A stretch of DNA of 17,495 nucleotides from AM-1111 sp046302135 (GCA_046302135.1 JBKCIQ010000037.1:1-17495); one strand, 5' to 3'; shown: positions 9,527 through 17,291, counted from the stretch's first letter. The notes: generated by a model from the sequence alone, not told the origin. A program made the numbers and translations.

Positions 9527-12028
9527 CTAACGAATTAATGTAACATTGCCTGAAGTCTGTATTACTTTACTTTCCGTAATGGCTTTCAATCTGTAAGCAT
9601 ATACACCGGCAGGTGCCTCGGTTCCTTGGAAAGTACCATCCCATCCTTTGGTTTTATCATTAGTTGAGAAAACTTTCTGTCCCCATCTGTTGAAAACTTC
9701 AAATTCTAAACCTGAAACATATAAGGTGCCATAAGGATACAGAAAGTCATTTAGTCCATCTCCATTTGGAGTGAATCCGGTTGGTACTATTACCTCACCT
9801 GATAATTCGTATGGTTCTTTGAGTTTGAAAAATGCGGTCACATACTCTGTTGTGTCAAAAACATAGTTTAACAGAGTGTCTTCTTGAGGATTGTTTCCGG
9901 GAATTGGGTGTGTTTTAAATTCCCAATGATCAAATTTGTAATTTGAATTTGGTAGTGCGGTAAAATTCATAAACACTGTTGCGTAATAGTTGGCTGTCCA
10001 TGGGTAGTAACTTGGAACGGCAGTATTTGCTTTTACCCACCCCGCACCCGGTGGCTGTACATCAACGGTAAGAGGGAAGGGTGTGACATTGTAACAATTT
10101 TGAATTGCACTGTCGATAAACGTGCAACGCATTCTAATCATGCTGTCCATTAATGCAACTCTGCTTTGCCAATTAGCCATACTTCCTCCCCATTTTGCAA
10201 TATGTGCAGGCATTTCAGGTGTAAGAAAGCTTAAAAAATATGCATGATGATCCAATATACTGTCACATTGAAGCGCAGTATTTATAAGGTCTGCATACCG
10301 GTTAATATACATTGATTTTACAGTGTCGTTTTCATTCATGAGTTTATCAAGAATTGCAGGATGGCCTTGGTTGGGTCCCGAAGATGGAGGGAATGTTGAG
10401 GCATAGTCACATGGATCAAGATTCCAACTTGTTGTTGGTAGTCCGGAGAAATTCTCACCCAAATTATAAACGTTATCCATGTCCCACATCCAATATCTCC
10501 ATTTTTTCTTGTCTCCATTGGGATTTCTGCCTCTCCACCATGCTGAATTCCAGTTTATGAAATCTGAATTCATCACGTAAGAGTTGTAAACCATATAATC
10601 AATTAAACTTTTAATACTCAATTTGCTGTCAACATATGCATAATTAGAAGCAATACCCATGTTGTTGTTCATTACAAAATTGTAAATATTAACCCATCCT
10701 GTGTCACTTCCATCTTCAATGTTTAATCCTCCCCAAAATTTAAGGTTATCAATTTCATCTTCCGGTTGATCATAGTAGTAATCAGTATAGTCAGTATCAA
10801 ATTTTTCTCTCCACTCGTAAATCCCCCAGTAAGATCCATTAACAAACAAAATGCATGGCTCATAGCGCCTACCGTCTAGTTCAAGGCCTTTTCTGAATGC
10901 GTAGGACTGAACAAAAGCATCTCTCATATGACAGCTTGGATCAGAATCTCCAGGATAATTATCTGAGGCTCCTGCCTTTAAAATGATTTTATCAAAGCGG
11001 TCTCTGCTACTAACCCCTAATTTTGGGTTTGTAAAGAATTGTCCTGGATTTGTGTAATTATATCCGTATTCATCATCTGCAATAAAATCAATTCCTCTTT
11101 GATTAAACGCCCATGAATCGTTGCCGTGTTTGTCTGCTTCACCATAAGTTTCGTAAAGAAATGTTTTGTTTTCATCAAAGTATTCCAAATTTGGTTTCGG
11201 TACTATGCTGTTGTTTCCGTTCATAAGTGTAAGTAACTGATCACCGCAAATAGAAACCACAGGCATTGAATATGTTTGATTTATAAAATAAGTGTTGGTC
11301 TCAATGAAACTTTCAAATACTGCCGGATTTGAACTAAAAACTTTAGCTCTTAAAACTGTAGTGGCAGAGATTGAGACCGGGCCGGTATATAGAGTTGAAG
11401 AAGATGTTGGTTCATTTCCATTGGTAGTGTATCTGATAGATGAATTAAGTTCAGTTGTTGAAATTGAAACAGATTGCGCTCCTGAATAAAATCCTGGTGC
11501 AACGCTAAAAACAGGTTTTTTTGCATAAGCATCTATGCCTGATGTGCCATTTGATGAATTACTTGTTGGAGTTGTGAACAGCTTCCAGGATGAACTTCCG
11601 TTTGGCATTCTTCCCCAACTATGCCCAGTTTGATGTCTTCTGATGTAAACTGAATCAAGAAATCCTCCTGAGCCATTGGATAACACAATATAATCCGGTT
11701 TACATTGTTGAAGTTTGAAACCTGCATGGTAGTTTCCTGCCAGTAAAGTGTCTTTTCCTGAGCACCATATTCTTAGGAAACCTCCTGAAGGTATCGAAGC
11801 GCCTGAAGGAATTTGCCATTTCATTGGAGTATTTGGGTTATCACTCAAATAAAATCCGCCAATACTTGCTGCAGTGGTTCCGGGATTGAATAATTCTACC
11901 CAGTCGGGGGTTGAGCCGAAATTATCCGTAATGGTTTTATTGGCGCAAGAATATTCATTGATTACCACTTGTGATTGGATAAACAATAAATAAAGAGAGA
12001 AAGCGAAAAAAAAGTACGCTTTTTTCAT
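9527..12028 (-). CDS. Secreted CotH-kinase-domain protein with lamin-tail, chitobiase-like and T9SS type B sorting domains
   Basis: I take the start at 12028 (833 aa) because it gives a clean signal peptide (MKKAYFFFAFS..., about 1-20); the in-frame ATG at 12067 would put 13 polar residues before it. Domains: lamin-tail domain (about 21-130, VINEYSC and DWVELFNPG); a CHB_HEX_C-like beta domain (about 171-249, RYTTNGNEPT); a CotH kinase region (about 287-590) with NGSYWGIYEWREKFD (397-411) and W.WDMDNVYNLG (513-524), the latter matching the family's metal/active-site D.D stretch; a beta region resembling divergent InlB repeats (about 651-735); and a type B gliding-motility CTD with TPNGDGLND (753-761), FNRWGQKVF and GWDGTFQG. 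CotH proteins are atypical protein kinases known from spore coats; the target here is unknown. The CTD sends it through the T9SS, probably with the PorP/SprF-like protein 21 bp downstream. Confidence 0.88.
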   Translation of the reverse strand: MKKAYFFFAFSLYLLFIQSQVVINEYSCANKTITDNFGSTPDWVELFNPGTTAASIGGFYLSDNPNTPMKWQIPSGASIPSGGFLRIWCSGKDTLLAGNYHAGFKLQQCKPDYIVLSNGSGGFLDSVYIRRHQTGHSWGRMPNGSSSWKLFTTPTSNSSNGTSGIDAYAKKPVFSVAPGFYSGAQSVSISTTELNSSIRYTTNGNEPTSSSTLYTGPVSISATTVLRAKVFSSNPAVFESFIETNTYFINQTYSMPVVSICGDQLLTLMNGNNSIVPKPNLEYFDENKTFLYETYGEADKHGNDSWAFNQRGIDFIADDEYGYNYTNPGQFFTNPKLGVSSRDRFDKIILKAGASDNYPGDSDPSCHMRDAFVQSYAFRKGLELDGRRYEPCILFVNGSYWGIYEWREKFDTDYTDYYYDQPEDEIDNLKFWGGLNIEDGSDTGWVNIYNFVMNNNMGIASNYAYVDSKLSIKSLIDYMVYNSYVMNSDFINWNSAWWRGRNPNGDKKKWRYWMWDMDNVYNLGENFSGLPTTSWNLDPCDYASTFPPSSGPNQGHPAILDKLMNENDTVKSMYINRYADLINTALQCDSILDHHAYFLSFLTPEMPAHIAKWGGSMANWQSRVALMDSMIRMRCTFIDSAIQNCYNVTPFPLTVDVQPPGAGWVKANTAVPSYYPWTANYYATVFMNFTALPNSNYKFDHWEFKTHPIPGNNPQEDTLLNYVFDTTEYVTAFFKLKEPYELSGEVIVPTGFTPNGDGLNDFLYPYGTLYVSGLEFEVFNRWGQKVFSTNDKTKGWDGTFQGTEAPAGVYAYRLKAITESKVIQTSGNVTLIR

Positions 12029-12080
12029 ATTAGTTATTTTAATTTTGCATAACTCATTAGTTTTCATGAGTAATGCCTAA

Positions 12081-12111
12081 CAAACTTAGTTAATAATAAC
12101 AAATTAAACAA
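12081..12111 (-). promoter_or_regulatory. Predicted Bacteroidota-type promoter for the CotH-kinase/PorP pair
   Basis: Read on the minus strand, TTG (complement of 12109-12111) is followed by exactly 20 bases and then TAAGTTTG (complement of 12081-12088), a full match to the Bacteroidota -7 element TAnnTTTG with a -33 TTG. Transcription would start near 12074. That leaves a leader of about 45 nt before the ATG at 12028 but only a few bases before the ATG at 12067, which supports the shorter reading frame. Confidence 0.6.
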
Positions 12112-12165
12112 GGCACATTTCATTATTAATTAAACGTTGAAATCTGAATAAAAACTTTAACGCTT

Positions 12166-12175
12166 AACACGTGTT
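12166..12175. promoter_or_regulatory. Perfect 10-bp palindrome AACACGTGTT upstream of the amidophosphoribosyltransferase
   Basis: AACACGTGTT equals its own reverse complement and ends 26 bp before the purF start codon. The spot would suit an operator or a transcription-start-proximal site. No regulator is known to me for this sequence in Bacteroidota, and a 10-bp palindrome can occur by chance. Confidence 0.2.
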
Positions 12176-12201
12176 TTTAATAGTTAATTTTACCGCTAAT
12201 A

Positions 12202-14103
12202 ATGAGCGAAATAATTAAACACGAATGCGGTATTGCTTTGGTTCGTTTGCGTAAACCTCTTTCTTTTTACAGGGAAAAATATGGTTCGGCGCGATACGGC
12301 TTGCATAAACTATATCTATTGATGGAAAAAATGATCAATAGGGGTCAAGACGGTGCCGGAGTTGCCGTAGTAAAATTAGATACGCCTCCTGGTATTAAAT
12401 ACATTGACAGACAGCGTTCTGTTGAAACTAAGGCCACTCAGGATATTTTTTTACGTATAAATGAAAACTTTACCGAAGCTCAAAAAAAATTCCCTGATCA
12501 GTATCAAAATGTTAATTGGCAAAAAGAAAATATCCCTTTTTTAGGGGAGTTGCTGCTAGGGCATTTGCGTTACGGTACATATGGTAAGAATAATATTGAA
12601 AGTTGTCATCCATTCCTAAGGCAAAATAACTGGAAAACCAGAAATCTTGTAGTAGCCGGAAATTTCAATCTAACAAACGTAGATGAATTATTTGATCATT
12701 TGGTTGAAATAGGACAACATCCTAGAGAAAAATCTGATACTGTAACTGTAATGGAAAAAATCGGTCATTTTCTTGATGTTGAGAATGAACGTATTTTTAA
12801 AATTCATAAGCAATTAGGAAAAAGTAATCAGGAAATTTCAGAATGCATAGCCGAAGATCTGGATATTGCCTCAGTCCTTAAAATAGCAGGTAAGAAGTGG
12901 GATGGAGGTTATGTTATGGCTGGTTTACTTGGTCATGGCGATGCTTTCGTTCTTCGTGATCCTAATGGCATTAGGCCGGCTTTTTATTTTCAAAATGAGG
13001 AATTTGTTGTAGTGGCATCAGAAAGGCCGGTAATTCAAACTGTTTTTGATGTGAAATTTGATGAGGTAAAAGAACTTGATAGAGGTTCTGCAATCATTAT
13101 AAAGAAAAACGGCGATTTTAATATTCGCCAGGTGAGAACACAAAGAGAAAACAAGCAATGTTCATTTGAAAGAATTTATTTTTCCAGAGGAAACGATGCT
13201 GAAATCTATAAGGAGAGAAAAAACTTGGGCAAGAACCTTGTTCTTCCTGTTTTAAAATCTGTGAACAATGATTTAAAGAATACGGTTTTCACCTACATAC
13301 CCAACACAGCAGAGGTCGCTTTCGGAGGTCTGATTGATTCACTTCACGCATTTCTTAACGAGGAAAAGAAAAATTTGTTATTCAATAGACAAAATGATTA
13401 TGATGAAAAACAGTTGATAGATCTGCTTAGTATACAGCCAAGAGTAGAGAAAATTGTTTTAAAGGATGCCAAGCAAAGAACATTCATTACTGACGATGTA
13501 AGCAGAGACGATCTTGTAAGTTTGGTTTATGATATTACATACGGTAAAGTTCGGGAAAACATAGATAATTTAGTATTGTTAGACGATAGTATCGTTAGAG
13601 GTACTACGCTTAAAAAATCTATCCTTAGAATAATAGATAGATTAAAACCTAAAAAAATTGTTGTAGTTTCTTCCGCACCTCAAATTCGTTATCCCGATTG
13701 TTATGGTATTGATATGGCAGTCTTAGGGAAATTTATAGCCTTTGAGGCGGCAATTTCATTGTTAAGGCAAAGAGGTTTAGGAAATATTCTTGAGGATGTT
13801 TATTCTAAAGCTAAATATCAATTAACGCTTCCTAAAGAAGATCAGGTTAATGTTGTAAAGGAAATCTATGCTCCGTTTTCGGCTGATGAGATTTCAGTTA
13901 AGATTGCAGAACTCATTAAGCCTTCTGATTTATCATCAGAGTTTGAAATTATTTATCAAAGTATAGAGGGATTGCATGCAAGCTGCCCGGCGCATTTGGG
14001 TGATTGGTATTTTACAGGTAACTATCCAACCGCAGGTGGTATTCGTGTAGCTAATAAAGCATTCGTGCACTACATGGAGGGGAAGTTGGTGCGTGCCTAT
14101 TGA
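12202..14103 (+). CDS. purF: Amidophosphoribosyltransferase, long Bacteroidota form (class II glutamine amidotransferase)
   Basis: PurF transfers glutamine-derived ammonia to PRPP to make 5-phosphoribosylamine, the first committed step of purine synthesis. The first eight residues look like a propeptide; the catalytic Cys is C9 (ECGIAL), as in the Bacillus-type enzyme, which is also processed. Glutaminase motifs: RGQDGAG (47-53), GHLRYGT (120-126), GNFNLTN (153-159), RDPNGIRP (252-259). The PRPP site is VLLDDSIVRGTT (458-469). At 633 aa it exceeds the usual roughly 470-510. Extra sequence lies around 375-450, where the flexible loop of standard PurF (NRYVGRTF) is replaced by KDAKQRTF (421-428). 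C320, C500 and C595 fall near three of the four Fe-S cysteines of Bacillus PurF, while the fourth is not evident. It is cytosolic and divergent from the CotH-kinase gene (173 bp). It could be a paralogue beside a standard PurF elsewhere in the genome. Confidence 0.83.
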   Translation: MSEIIKHECGIALVRLRKPLSFYREKYGSARYGLHKLYLLMEKMINRGQDGAGVAVVKLDTPPGIKYIDRQRSVETKATQDIFLRINENFTEAQKKFPDQYQNVNWQKENIPFLGELLLGHLRYGTYGKNNIESCHPFLRQNNWKTRNLVVAGNFNLTNVDELFDHLVEIGQHPREKSDTVTVMEKIGHFLDVENERIFKIHKQLGKSNQEISECIAEDLDIASVLKIAGKKWDGGYVMAGLLGHGDAFVLRDPNGIRPAFYFQNEEFVVVASERPVIQTVFDVKFDEVKELDRGSAIIIKKNGDFNIRQVRTQRENKQCSFERIYFSRGNDAEIYKERKNLGKNLVLPVLKSVNNDLKNTVFTYIPNTAEVAFGGLIDSLHAFLNEEKKNLLFNRQNDYDEKQLIDLLSIQPRVEKIVLKDAKQRTFITDDVSRDDLVSLVYDITYGKVRENIDNLVLLDDSIVRGTTLKKSILRIIDRLKPKKIVVVSSAPQIRYPDCYGIDMAVLGKFIAFEAAISLLRQRGLGNILEDVYSKAKYQLTLPKEDQVNVVKEIYAPFSADEISVKIAELIKPSDLSSEFEIIYQSIEGLHASCPAHLGDWYFTGNYPTAGGIRVANKAFVHYMEGKLVRAY

Positions 14104-14106
14104 GGT

Positions 14107-15039
14107 TTAATATATAAGATCTGAGTTTAAAAACGCATTTAGATAAAACTTTTGTTTTCTTATCCGCTGTTCATCACGAAATAGATATTGCTGGTCTTTT
14201 ACATCAATCATTGGTAAGTGATAATTATTCTTATTTCTCAATCCTTTTGGAAGAAAACATCCGTCATGAATAATTCTGTTTTGCACTAGATGTCTAATTT
14301 GTTCAGCATCTGTTCCTAGATTAATTTTTATTTGTTGTTTGTATGAAATATCAGAAAATTCAGCTGAGGCGCAAAGTATTCCGTGAGAAAGTAATCCATA
14401 ACGGTTGGCGGTAGTATCAAGATAACCTGCCGGTGAGGGGTACAATGAATCTTTGATGCTTTTTCCCAGCATTCCTGTCCAATTGTACTGAGTGATTGCA
14501 AAACGAAAATTCTGATGTTCATATGCAACCTGTATACCTGCTGTTCGAAATCTGTCTAGCGTTGGTCTTGCCAGAATATCGTTTTCATGTGTAATATAAA
14601 AATTGTCGAATGAAAATGAAATGCTTCCGGTTTGCTGTGTAGTTTTTATTTTATTGAAATATAGGTTATAACAATACGATATTGAATTTGAAAATTTGGT
14701 CAAATTTGAATTTTTGTTTAGAAAAAATCTTTCCTTCTTATTTTCATCGCCGTATGAGAATAATATTCCGGATGAGAACTGAATTTCGCCATGCGAAATT
14801 TTTGGGCCTAAGTAACGGAGGTTGTAATTCAATCTAAGTTCATTGTTCCATTGAAAATTATCTGTTATCAGAGAAAAACTTTTTGCAAAAACTCCAAAAG
14901 AATTTATGTGTGTACCTGTTGAGATGTAAATACCTGCCAAAAAAATTGTGTTTCCGGATTGTAGCTGTAATTGAGGAAAGGCTTTGAATGCCAATAACAA
15001 AAGCAGACATGAAAATATTTTATTGATTTTTTTTAGCAC
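14107..15039 (-). CDS. Exported beta-rich protein, possibly of the 'polymorphic toxin type 23' family
   Basis: 310 aa. The N-terminus has two Lys and a Leu-rich run (about 8-20) followed by FPQ, a signal peptide with cleavage near residue 22. The rest alternates hydrophobic and polar residues with many Phe, Tyr and Asn, which suggests an outer-membrane or periplasmic beta structure. The stretch HENDILARPTLDRFRTAG (151-168) followed by YEHQNFRFAI and NWTG (186-189) resembles my memory of Bacteroidota proteins labelled 'polymorphic toxin type 23 domain-containing'; I cannot confirm this without a search. The C-terminus (278-310) is charged and ends in LNSDLIY. There is no immunity gene, no long repeat region and no secretion tail, so a toxin role looks doubtful. 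It lies 39 bp after aroK on the same strand and ends 3 bp from the converging purF. The function is not known. Confidence 0.6.
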   Translation of the reverse strand: MLKKINKIFSCLLLLLAFKAFPQLQLQSGNTIFLAGIYISTGTHINSFGVFAKSFSLITDNFQWNNELRLNYNLRYLGPKISHGEIQFSSGILFSYGDENKKERFFLNKNSNLTKFSNSISYCYNLYFNKIKTTQQTGSISFSFDNFYITHENDILARPTLDRFRTAGIQVAYEHQNFRFAITQYNWTGMLGKSIKDSLYPSPAGYLDTTANRYGLLSHGILCASAEFSDISYKQQIKINLGTDAEQIRHLVQNRIIHDGCFLPKGLRNKNNYHLPMIDVKDQQYLFRDEQRIRKQKFYLNAFLNSDLIY

Positions 15040-15078
15040 AATTTTTTGAAATGAATTTTCATTCCAAAATTATTCAAT

Positions 15079-15615
15079 TCAATGAATATTGATCAATGTT
15101 TTAATTTTAGTTGCTAGACTTTCAGTATCTATATTCATAGCATCTACGATTAAATTTGCTTTAGAATAGAATATTTCCCGTTGAGCAAGAAGAGTTTTTA
15201 ATTTTTCAAGTTTTTGATTTTCATCAAGCCCCTTGAACATTGGTCTTTTGTTTGGTTTCTGAATCAATCTCGAATGCAATGCCTCAGGACTCATTTTTAA
15301 ATAGACGCATATTCCATTTTTCTGAACGAGCTTATAGTTATTTTCGCTACAAATACTACCACCTCCCAAAGCAATAACTGTATTTTTAAATTGATTTGTA
15401 ACATTTACTAGTGCCTGTGACTCAATCTCTCTGAAATATTTTTCACCCTTTTCTTCAAAAATTAACTGTATTTGTCTATTGTATTTTTCCTCAATGTAAA
15501 CATCGAGGTCAATAAAAGGCCATTTAATTGTTTTCGAAATTCTTTTACCTAAAGTGCTTTTACCACAACCCGGCATTCCTACAAAGAAAATGTTTCCAGT
15601 ATAAGAGTCGGGCAT
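15079..15615 (-). CDS. aroK: Shikimate kinase
   Basis: This cytosolic enzyme phosphorylates shikimate to shikimate-3-phosphate with ATP, on the chorismate route to aromatic amino acids. At 178 aa it has the family's normal length. Seen: Walker A GMPGCGKST (13-21); FIDLD (34-38), giving the Mg/shikimate aspartates D36 and D38; YFREIE (60-65) with shikimate-binding R62; the Walker-B-like ALGGG (82-86); the lid region KRPMFKG (123-129) with R124; and QREIFY (145-150) with R146, matching the C-terminal shikimate-binding Arg. Its ATG (complement of 15613-15615) shares one base with the TAA of the upstream peroxidase gene, giving TAATG, so translation is probably coupled. The exported protein gene follows after 39 bp. 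Confidence 0.95.
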   Translation of the reverse strand: MPDSYTGNIFFVGMPGCGKSTLGKRISKTIKWPFIDLDVYIEEKYNRQIQLIFEEKGEKYFREIESQALVNVTNQFKNTVIALGGGSICSENNYKLVQKNGICVYLKMSPEALHSRLIQKPNKRPMFKGLDENQKLEKLKTLLAQREIFYSKANLIVDAMNIDTESLATKIKTLINIH

Positions 15616-16157
15616 TATTTACCTTCTATCCAAGAGGTGATTTTGTCGCTCATAGGGGAGGTCATACTTGCAAAATTATCAACTAAATTGCCGTTTTCAT
15701 CTATAATGAATTTTTCAAAGTTCCAACGAACGGTACAATCCATCTTTCCGTTTTCTGATTTTTTTGTTAGCCACTGATAAACGGGATGCATGTCACTGCC
15801 TTTAACGGAAATTTTTTCCATCATTTGAAAAGAAACACCATAATTTTTTTTGCAAAATTCCTTTATTTGGGTGTTTGAGCCCGGTTCCTGCCCTCCAAAA
15901 TTGTTTGCAGGGAATCCAAGAATTACAAAGTTTTTAGACTTATAGGTATTATACAATTTCTCCAAAGTTTCATATTGAGGCGTAAACCCGCATTCAGAGG
16001 CAGTGTTTACAATTAAAACTTTTTTTCCTTTTAGCGTCGAAAAATCGAAGTTACTACCATCAATTGTTTTTGCCGATAGATTATAAAATGTTTTATTGTT
16101 GTTCATATTGGTAAATAAAAAAAAGGTGATTAATAAGGGAAGAATAAGTTTTTTCAT
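15615..16157 (-). CDS. Glutathione peroxidase family (thiol peroxidase), Cys type
   Basis: This thioredoxin-fold peroxidase reduces hydrogen peroxide and organic hydroperoxides. Family marks: NTASECGFTPQYETL (51-65) with peroxidatic C56; GFPANNFGGQEPG (81-93) with Q90; and RWNFEKF (144-150) with W145 and N146, completing the Cys-Gln-Trp-Asn catalytic set. C102 in EFCKKNYGVSF sits where yeast Gpx3 has its resolving Cys, so thioredoxin rather than glutathione is the likelier reductant (inference). The first 17 residues (KKLILPLLITFFLF) form a signal peptide or anchor, which would place it in the periplasm. An internal ATG at 16106 would give a cytosolic 163-residue enzyme of standard length, so the location is uncertain. 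It precedes aroK with a one-base overlap and lies 60 bp after the SPOR protein gene on the same strand. Confidence 0.93.
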   Translation of the reverse strand: MKKLILPLLITFFLFTNMNNNKTFYNLSAKTIDGSNFDFSTLKGKKVLIVNTASECGFTPQYETLEKLYNTYKSKNFVILGFPANNFGGQEPGSNTQIKEFCKKNYGVSFQMMEKISVKGSDMHPVYQWLTKKSENGKMDCTVRWNFEKFIIDENGNLVDNFASMTSPMSDKITSWIEGK

Positions 16158-16217
16158 TATGTAATTTTTTTACTAAGGTAGAGTCGAAAATCTCAATTTC
16201 GTTTACCGCTCATCACA

Positions 16218-17291
16218 TTATTTTTTCAAAACCCAGGCATCAGCATAATGAGATCTGACTTTATTTAGGTTCGACGCCGCATCATCAATAACATTATAAC
16301 CACCGGCACTTACAACGTAGAGATTTTTTTCATTCTTGCCAATAATTCTTGATGAGAAATTATTGGAAACGGCTTGTTTTGTCATTCTTTCTGCATTGCT
16401 TTTATCTCTAAAGCAACCAATTATTATTTCGTAATCTTTGGAACCTGATGGTGGACTGTAGGGATTGGTCTTTGATAAGATTTCTTGTTTTAGTGAACTA
16501 TTATTTTGGCTTTTACCATTCCCAACATAAACAAAAACAATATTTTCCTCACTACTTAATGACATAGATCCGGTACCATTTTGATTAATGGTGATTTGAT
16601 GTTTATTTGATGTGTCTGTAAAATTTTCAATTTTCCCATGAAAGTTTTTTGAAGTGTACCTTGCTTGCTGAGAATTAAGAAATGGATTAAGGCCTGCCAG
16701 AAAACTATTTTTAGGACTCAATGAAACAGCAATCATAAACCCAACAATTAGACAAACGGTGGCAAGAGAAATTGCTGTTTTTGTATTTGTCTTGAACCAT
16801 GTTTTAAAATCAGTTTGATTAACGTTTTTTCTGTCAGCTTTTGGTTCTGAAGCAATTTTTGTTGTGTTTTCAACTTTCCTGATTGATACAGGCTTTAGAC
16901 CAAATGACTCCGCAAGAAAGTTAAGATTAACTGCTGATTCAAATTGAATATTTCTTTCTTTATCAAGATAGAAGGTGCCAACATGATCGATTTCTTTTCT
17001 TGAGTTATTTGATAATGATAAATTGATGTCGGAAACAAAATCATGTATTTGTTTTACAGCGGCCTGGTAAGTTAGGTTGTTTTTGGCAATTATTTGATTT
17101 GCCAGTAATCCATCATTGTTACTAAGGTTTACATTGAATAAAACAGATTTCTGAGGAGGGATAAGTCTGTTACTTCCATTTTCTATGTAGGCGGGTGAAG
17201 TTCTGGAAACAAATCCTCCAAGTCCAGGTACTATTACACAGTCGTGTCTGTGTATCAAATCGCAAATTATTTCTTCTAAGGTATTGTTCAT
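16218..17291 (-). CDS. HU-CCDC81 and SPOR domain membrane protein
   Basis: 357 aa. The N-terminus matches the paired prokaryotic HU-CCDC81 domains: domain 1 about 1-68 (HDCVIVPGLGGFVSR at 16-30, then IPPQKSVLFN) and domain 2 about 69-130 (DHVGTFYLDKERNIQFE at 102-118). A basic linker is followed by one transmembrane helix (about 172-192), a Ser/Asn-rich stretch, and a C-terminal SPOR domain (about 286-357, YEIIIGCFRDKSNAERM... and LYVVSAGGY). SPOR domains bind denuded peptidoglycan, often at division sites, so the tail is expected in the periplasm with the HU-like part in the cytoplasm. In Bacteroidota this architecture is conserved but its exact job is not settled; a link from cytoplasmic ligand or DNA to the wall is inference. 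It is first in a minus-strand run of four genes. Confidence 0.9.
   Translation of the reverse strand: MNNTLEEIICDLIHRHDCVIVPGLGGFVSRTSPAYIENGSNRLIPPQKSVLFNVNLSNNDGLLANQIIAKNNLTYQAAVKQIHDFVSDINLSLSNNSRKEIDHVGTFYLDKERNIQFESAVNLNFLAESFGLKPVSIRKVENTTKIASEPKADRKNVNQTDFKTWFKTNTKTAISLATVCLIVGFMIAVSLSPKNSFLAGLNPFLNSQQARYTSKNFHGKIENFTDTSNKHQITINQNGTGSMSLSSEENIVFVYVGNGKSQNNSSLKQEILSKTNPYSPPSGSKDYEIIIGCFRDKSNAERMTKQAVSNNFSSRIIGKNEKNLYVVSAGGYNVIDDAASNLNKVRSHYADAWVLKK

Noticed and set aside
12040..12047. TAATTTTG on the plus strand as a purF promoter
   Set aside because: It matches the -7 pattern but no TTG lies at the right distance upstream, and it is about 155 bp from purF; such AT motifs are frequent by chance here.
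12065..12067. Upstream ATG as the start of the CotH-kinase protein
   Set aside because: It adds 13 polar residues before the signal peptide and lies only a few bases after the predicted transcription start.
14328..14528. Minus-strand 66-codon frame inside the exported beta-rich protein
   Set aside because: It is an alternative frame of the same strand within a gene with a convincing signal peptide and consistent composition.
14107..15039. A toxin-immunity module at the toxin-23-like gene
   Set aside because: The neighbours are aroK and purF, there is no small partner gene, and no toxin-delivery domain is present.
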